DNA of 64,000 nucleotides from Mantamonas sphyraenae (taxonomy: Eukaryota; CRuMs; Mantamonadidae). The translations under genes were made by a program, and so were the position numbers. The DNA is taken from contig JAPMXV010000061.1 of the NCBI GenBank assembly GCA_026936335.1, positions 62,001 to 126,000 on the forward strand, in the 5' to 3' direction. The notes below the pieces were generated by a model. That model was given only the letters and a program-made list of their open reading frames with translations, was not told the origin of the DNA and searched no databases. This document shows, piece after piece, positions 58,398-64,000 of this stretch; within the stretch, counting starts at the first letter, position 1, and each line of letters opens with the position of its first letter.

Positions 58398-61300
58398 ATG
58401 GCCTGCTACGCCTTTGGCCATCTGTGGCACGAACAATTGGGCAATGTGGCAGCGCCACACGCACGCGAACTGACCGTACCATGTGTGGCAGAGGGGCAAT
58501 ATGTGGTGCATGTGGACAGCGGCGAGCGGCACGTGATGGCCTTGAGCAGTGAGTTGCCGTTTTGTGCCACATCTCCTCTACGGTGTGACCACGGCGAATC
58601 GGGGTGCTGACACACAGAGCAACCATGACACCATGCACATGTGGTCACAGACGAAGGGGACGTGTACATGTGGTATGGCGGCGCACGGGCAGCCGACGAG
58701 CTGGCCGAGTTTTTGGACAACGGTCAGAAGGGCCCCGCCTGGACTCGCGACTCTAGCATCGATCCTCTGGCCATGGAGACACAAGGGGTGCCCCACAGCG
58801 GCCTCCACGACAACGGACGGCCCCACTCGCCGCCTATGCACCGTGACATGGGCGTGTCGAGCCGGGAGGAGAGCCACGAGGCAGCGAGCAGCGGGGACGA
58901 ATCCAATCCCGCCGGCGTGCGCTTCATGGACTTTAACCCCGACGAGAGCAAAGGTGGCGCAGAGGGAGAGGAGGGAGAGGAGGAAGAGGAAGAGGAAGAC
59001 GGGAGGAGGAGGAGGAGGAGGAAGAGGAGATGGAGGCGCTGGGACAGGCGCAGGCGGCGTTTTTGGATGCGGAGCTTGCGCTGCTGGGCTGGTTTGAAAA
59101 AGTGGAAGCGCTGGAAGGGGTGCATGTGGAGATGGTGGATTGTGGTGGGGGCCACCAGGGAGCCATTACTGTGGATGGGGACCTGTGGATGTGGGGGGAG
59201 AACAGCAGCGGGCAGTTGGGACTGGGACACTGCTTCAGCACGCAGCAGCCGCAGCTTGTGCAAGTGCTGGAGGGCAAACAGGTGTGTGCGCTGTCGTGTG
59301 GCAAGTCGCACACAGCAGCAGTGACACGGTCGGGTGACCTGTACACGTGGGGTCAGGGGGTGTTTGGCCAGTTGGGCCAGGGCCGTTTGCAGCGCACGTT
59401 TTGCAGGCGGCCGCGGTTTGTGGGCGCGTTGCTGGGGGTGCCGATTGTGGATGTGGCGTGTGGCACGGACCACACGCTGGCACTGAGTCTGGACGGCAGT
59501 GTGTACGCGTGTGGCAACAACCAGTTGGGCCAACTGGGCACGGGCGACTGCAAGCGACGGGACACCTTTGTGCGCCTGGAGTACTTTCACACCCACGGCA
59601 TACGCGTGCGTCAGATTGTGGCTTCCAACGCCTTTTCCGCCGTGGTGGACGAGCAGGGCACGCTGTACACGTTTGGTGACGGCTACTTTGGCCAGCATGG
59701 CGACGAGGAGAGCGAGCCCGCACACCTGCCCAGCACAGAGTGCATGTCACGCATTGTGGCATGGAATGCACACCTGGAAGAGTTTGACCACGAGCGGTCG
59801 GCACGTGTGGTGCAAGTCACCTCGGGTGGCAACTACCTCGCAGTGCTCACCGACGACAACTGCGTGTGGAGCTGGGGCTGTGGCGAACACGGACGCCTGG
59901 GCCATGGGTACCCTCGTGCCACCACCACCGAGAGTGACGATGACAATGATGACAGTGATGAGGAGGGTAGCAGCGGTGAGGGTGTCCACACGCAAACGGC
60001 CACGGAACGCACGCCCCGGGTGGTGGAAACACTGCTGGAAACACAGGTGTTGGCCATCAGCGGTGGATTGCGCCATCTGGTGGTGCTCACGGGCGAGCCG
60101 ATTGTACGCAAGATGGACGCTGCGTTGGTGGCAGCCATGCAGGAGGAGGATGAGGACGTGCTGGGGGACTTGGTGACGAGCATGGAGCACGAGGAGGCGT
60201 TGCGGACGGCGTACAACGAGGCCATCCGAGAGTGCTACGCACACTTTGAGGCGATGGAGAGCAGTGCACGACAGAGCATCGAGGAGGAGATGTGGCGTAA
60301 CGTGGATCTGGACATGGCGTCGATTCACGCCGCGTGCGACCACAAAGTGGCGGCTGAGAAGCGGGCACACATGATTGCGGTGGCAGATCCGGAATTGTCC
60401 GAGGCGCAGGAGGACCGCATGGTGGAGGAGCACGAAGCACGGCTGCAGGCGGTGGAGGAGGAGCGTGCGCGTGCGCAGCAGCGTGTGGAGAAGCGCATGG
60501 AGAGGCAACTGACGGTGCAGCTGCTCAACGCAAAGAAGGAAATCAAGAGTCTGCGCAGCAAGGCCCTGAGGGAGGTGGAATATCACTTTGAGCAGCAGCT
60601 GCACGACCACGGCTACGACAACCACGACGACCACGACCGCCACTCGGTGCATCCCATGACGCCCGAGCCGCACGAGGACGGGCCTTCGGTGAACTTTTGG
60701 CCGGTGGCCGAGGAGGACGAAGAGGAAGAGGACGAAGAGGAGGAAGAGGGACGGCATCAGCAGCGGGGCAATGGCACGGATGGAGGAGGAATGAGCAGGG
60801 CGGAACAGTTGCGGATTGCCTCAAGCGCATGGGGGGCTCATTTGATGGAGGAACGCCTGCAGGGCAAGTCGTTGCGCAGGGAGGTGGAGAATGTGTTGGC
60901 ACGTCCGGATGACATGCACATCAAGGTGTGCCAGGCCATGTTGCTCCTGTTTGGCGGGGAGGTGGGCAGCCATGCAAACGCACGTGGGTGGCGCGAGTGG
61001 CAGGATGTGTTGCGGGAAGTGCACTCGGCAGCATTGCAGCAACAGCGACAGAGGCAACAGCGGCCACAGAACAATGGGGACGGAGACGGGGCAGGCAACA
61101 GTGACGACGAGGAGGAGGAGGGTGCGGTGGAGCAGGACACCGGAAGCGTGACGTCGTCGGCGGTGGGCAGCAGCCACGACGGCGACGCAGACAGAGAGGA
61201 GGACACACGCAACAGCAGCCGTGGCGGGGAGGATGGTGATGATGAGGAAGACGAGGGTGGAGAGGACGACAACGAGGACGCACAAGAGAGTGTGGACACA

Positions 61301-61741
61301 GACTTGCTCACGGCCATGCTGCAGTTTGACAAGTCGGCTGTGAGCTACGAGACGTATCTGCAGATGAAGGCGTACCTGAGTGACGAGACGCTGACGATGG
61401 AGGCGTTGTGCAGGCGCGCGCCCGTGTTGGCCATGATGTGGAGCTGGGTGGTGTTCCTGTTCCGACGCATCCGCCTGGACCTGGACATTGCCGGCATGAT
61501 GGCGTTGGACGTGACCATTGAGCAGCAAGAGGCAGAACGAGCCGCAAAGGAGGCGGAGATGGCAGCCGCACAGGCATTGGCCGCAGAGCAGGACGAGCAG
61601 CATCGTTCTCGAAGCAGCACGTCACGTGCAAGCAGCAGCAAACGCAGCGGCACGGCCTCGAGCAGCACAGGCGGACGAGCCACGCGCAGAGTCAAAGGAG
61701 AGTCCCGTGGAAGGAGCCGGCAGGGTGGAGCGAGGGAATGA
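58398..61741 (+). CDS. RCC1-repeat protein with long coiled-coil and acidic C-terminal half (one frame break)
   Basis: Two exons, 58398-58548 and 58651-61741; about 1080 residues after one missing base at about 59001 is allowed for. The splice joint restores an RCC1 strand (HVMALSNEGDVYMW). RCC1-type blades follow: DLWMWGENSSGQLGLG, DLYTWGQGVFGQLGQG, SVYACGNNQLGQLGTG, TLYTFGDGYFGQHG and VWSWGCGEHGRLGHG. An acidic insert lies early (about residues 150-180). The C-terminal half is helical (EEERARAQQRVEKRMERQ) with acidic Asp/Glu runs and a basic Ser-rich tail. A propeller as in RCC1-superfamily exchange factors or adaptors is expected; the partner is unknown. Confidence 0.8.
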
Positions 61742-61855
61742 CCATGAAGATGAACGATGGGAGACCACACACACTCCTCCACAAACAACCCCACAAGAAA
61801 AGGCGAACCCAACAGTGCAATCATCATTGTGTGTGTTCATCAAACAACCATCCAT

Positions 61856-63036
61856 TTACTGGTCGCCAGAGTACTTGGTGCGGCGCGCGGGGCCCTTGGT
61901 GGGCTTGGCCAGGAAGTCGGTAAACTCCTGGTACGGGGTCTTGCGCAGCTCGTTCTGCTCCCACAGCTCGGGGCTCAGGTAGGCGTACGTGTTGGCAATG
62001 GCGTAAAAGGTAGCCTTGATCAGGTTGCCCATGGTCTTGGTGCGACCGGAGGTCTGGGTGTACACGTCACCCACACCAGCCATGCTCAGCAGCTTCTTGG
62101 GCACAAGGGCGGCCACCAGACCGGTACCCTTGGGTGCAGGCACCAGACGCACAGTCACGGAACCGCACTTGCCGCTCACCTTGGTGGGCACAGTGTGCGG
62201 GGCACCGATGTTGTTGCCCCAGTAGCCCAGACGCACAGGGATCACAGACAGCTTGGCCAGAGTGATGGCACCACGGATGGCCGTAGCCACCTCCTTGGCG
62301 CACTTGACACCCAGACCCACATGGCCCGAGTAGTCACCCACAGCCACAAACGCCTTGAAGCGAGTGCGCTGACCGGCACGCGTCTGCTTCTGCACAGGCA
62401 TGATCTTCATGACCTGTTGGACACGGGAGTCGAGAGGAGGGTGGGTGGGTGGGGAGTGGGATGTGTGAGTGGGAGGCACACGGGTGGGTGGGGGAAAGGA
62501 CAGTCAAACAGACACCCGCAGCGCTCAGCTGCATTTTCCCACACACAGCGCACACACAAAAACGCACCTCGTCCTTCAGCGTGGGCAGGAAAAAGTCGAT
62601 GATGGGAGCTTCCTTGATCGGCAGAGAGAAGAGGTAGATCTCCTCAATGCTCTTGATCTTGCCACTGTGTGTGTGTGTGTGTGGCGGGTGGGGGGTGTGA
62701 GATTGTGGGTCGGTGGAAAAGCGCATGCGATGCAATCCCTCTCTCGCACACGGTCACACAGGACACAGGACAACCGCGACCCATGCCACACTCTCAAACG
62801 TACGCCTGCACCAGACGGCCCAGCTTGGTAGCGGGCACCCAGGCCTCCTTGTCGTCGCCACGACGGCCACGGCCGCGGCCACCGCCACGTCCACCGCCAC
62901 GGCCACCACCACGGCCTCCGCCACGGCCACCGCCACGGCCTCCACCACGGCCACCACGCTCACCGCGCTCGCCGCCACGGCCGCCGAAGCCACCGCCGAA
63001 TCCGGATCCAGAGTTGTTCGATGCACCCTCGCTCAT
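61856..63036 (-). CDS. RPS2: 40S ribosomal protein S2 (uS5)
   Basis: Small-subunit protein at the decoding and mRNA-entry region. Three exons: 63036-62804, 62664-62568 and 62413-61856, 295 residues. Exon 1 encodes a long [10 protein letters not shown] tail that is probably arginine-methylated, then [13 protein letters not shown]. The joint gives [22 protein letters not shown], matching eukaryotic S2. Exon 3 carries [36 protein letters not shown] and YQEFTDFL. Introns are about 140 and 154 nt. The first ends in (CA)nCAG in gene sense. Confidence 0.97.
62865..62965 (-). repeat. Coding GGR repeat in RPS2 exon 1
   Basis: Short tandem repeat of about 12-nt units on the plus strand (ccacggccaccg-like) that encodes Gly-Gly-Arg-Gly units in the S2 N-terminal tail. 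Confidence 0.85.
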
Positions 63037-63220
63037 GTTGAAGAAAAGTCAGGTATTTGCGTGGGAGGAGCAGCGCAGCGCATGCTCCCTCTGTGTGGTC
63101 ATCATGGACACATGTGTTCCCCCCAGAATGGAACCACATCTTCCATCCACACGTCTGGGAACAATGGTGTTCATTGTTGGCTTCACATCTCACCCCGTGG
63201 ACACCAACTGCGAATCACCC

Positions 63221-63928
63221 TCACAACTTTGCCCCCCTGGGGAACGGCCCATCATACTCCTCGCCAATCAAGGCAGCGACGGTTTCCATGCGATCATGGC
63301 CAAACACTGTGGCGACCTGGGGCGTGTCCTCGTCCTTCTCTTCGCCGGGCATGACGTCTGGGGTGTGGATGACAATGAACGGAGCCCCAAAGGCACCCAG
63401 ATCGATGGCCACCTGAGTCATCTCTTTCAACGCCTCCTTCACGTGTGTTTCCGTGCTCAGGCCCAGCAGCTCGTCAGCACTGTTCTTTGAAAGGCCTGCA
63501 CTGAGCATAGCGGCTGCCAGGGACTCCTCCGTGGTGATGTCCTCGTCGCGCGACCAGATGCGTGTCCACAACTCACGTGCCAGAGGCTCCACGTCCATGG
63601 GACGAGTGAGGCGCGTGGCTGTGAGCAGGCGTTCGGCCTTGAGGGTGCCCTGCATCACAGAGGCAAAATCTTCGGGCTGCTTCAGCGGCACGTCGTACAG
63701 CATGGCCAGGCGTTCAACATCCCGACTCATGTAAACCCCTTTGGCCGGGTTGTATGCCGGAGGCCGGTTGTTGGACGCCTTCATGATGCCGCCGAGAAAG
63801 ATGGGCTGCAGCTCAAGCGAAATCGCCCACTGCGATCGGTAGCGGCACAGGGTTTCAAAGGCCAGCCAGCTGTATGGTGACACAACGTCAAAGAAGAGTT
63901 GGATGACGGTTGGTGATTTCTGGCTCAT
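63221..63928 (-). CDS. GSTK1: Glutathione S-transferase kappa
   Basis: DsbA-fold glutathione transferase of mitochondria and peroxisomes. 235 residues, no intron. It begins QLFFDVVSPYSWLAFETLC, where the Ser of SPYSW is the catalytic serine position. GGIMKASNNRPP, GVYMSRDVERL, ARELWTRIWSRDEDIT and the C-terminal ATVFGHDRMETVAALIGE all track human GSTK1. There is no obvious N-terminal presequence, and the C-terminus (GAKL) is not a standard SKL signal, though AKL-like ends can act as a peroxisomal signal. The last 72 bases of the window upstream of it show nothing I can assign. Confidence 0.96.
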   Translation of the reverse strand: MSQKSPTVIQLFFDVVSPYSWLAFETLCRYRSQWAISLELQPIFLGGIMKASNNRPPAYNPAKGVYMSRDVERLAMLYDVPLKQPEDFASVMQGTLKAERLLTATRLTRPMDVEPLARELWTRIWSRDEDITTEESLAAAMLSAGLSKNSADELLGLSTETHVKEALKEMTQVAIDLGAFGAPFIVIHTPDVMPGEEKDEDTPQVATVFGHDRMETVAALIGEEYDGPFPRGAKL

Positions 63929-64000
63929 GATGGGGAAGGAGTTGGCACGGGTGGCGCTGTCGTAGGCAACTCATTGGCAACACAAGACCCACCTGCTGCC

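Overview
This is nuclear DNA from a unicellular, flagellated eukaryote with a compact, GC-rich genome. Eukaryotic markers are many: RPB7, 40S RPS2, Rab11, the AP-4 epsilon subunit, USP5, UBLCP1, taxilin, EEF2KMT, and spliced genes with GT...AG introns. A CEP78 homologue points to centrioles or basal bodies. A mitochondrial gamma-type carbonic anhydrase (complex I type) argues against animals and fungi, as far as I know the family's distribution. I cannot name the lineage from sequence alone.

I count 29 protein-coding genes in 64 kb, on both strands. Most neighbours are separated by 17 to 190 bp and no gene-free stretch exceeds about 250 bp. Most introns are about 50 to 215 nt, and many end in a (CA)n tract before the acceptor AG. 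I saw no tRNA, rRNA, transposon or CRISPR. I assigned exon boundaries by eye. In spliced genes without a frame break, the summed exons are divisible by three.

Layout. 1-13979 (-): a giant modular surface protein (signal peptide, LamG-like, PSI/EGF region, about 29 cadherin-like 'VNDAP' repeats) that runs off the left edge. 14068-15034 (+): nucleotide-sugar transporter. 15104-24916: two thioredoxin-fold paralogues, UBLCP1, a TTI2-like helical-repeat protein, gamma-CA and USP5. 25030-27198: Rab11 and RPB7, divergent. 27364-37156 (+): a huge ARM/LamG protein that resembles the front of BEACH proteins but has no BEACH domain. 37205-49779: a coiled-coil protein, CEP78, a TDP2-like phosphodiesterase, AP-4 epsilon, taxilin and two small coiled-coil proteins. 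49964-57564: RPE, EEF2KMT, a multipass membrane protein, small unknowns, UMP-CMP kinase and a ubiquitin-like protein. 57809-63928: an unknown membrane protein, an RCC1-repeat protein, RPS2 and GST kappa.

The genes are mostly housekeeping (ubiquitin-proteasome, vesicle traffic, transcription and translation, centriole, redox) and do not form one obvious pathway. Ten single-base frame breaks interrupt otherwise intact reading frames. They look like consensus indels, but transcript data would be needed to be sure. The most unusual items are the giant repeat protein, the BEACH-less ARM/LamG protein, USP5 with four UBA domains, and the two thioredoxin-like paralogues that share a C-terminal cysteine cluster.
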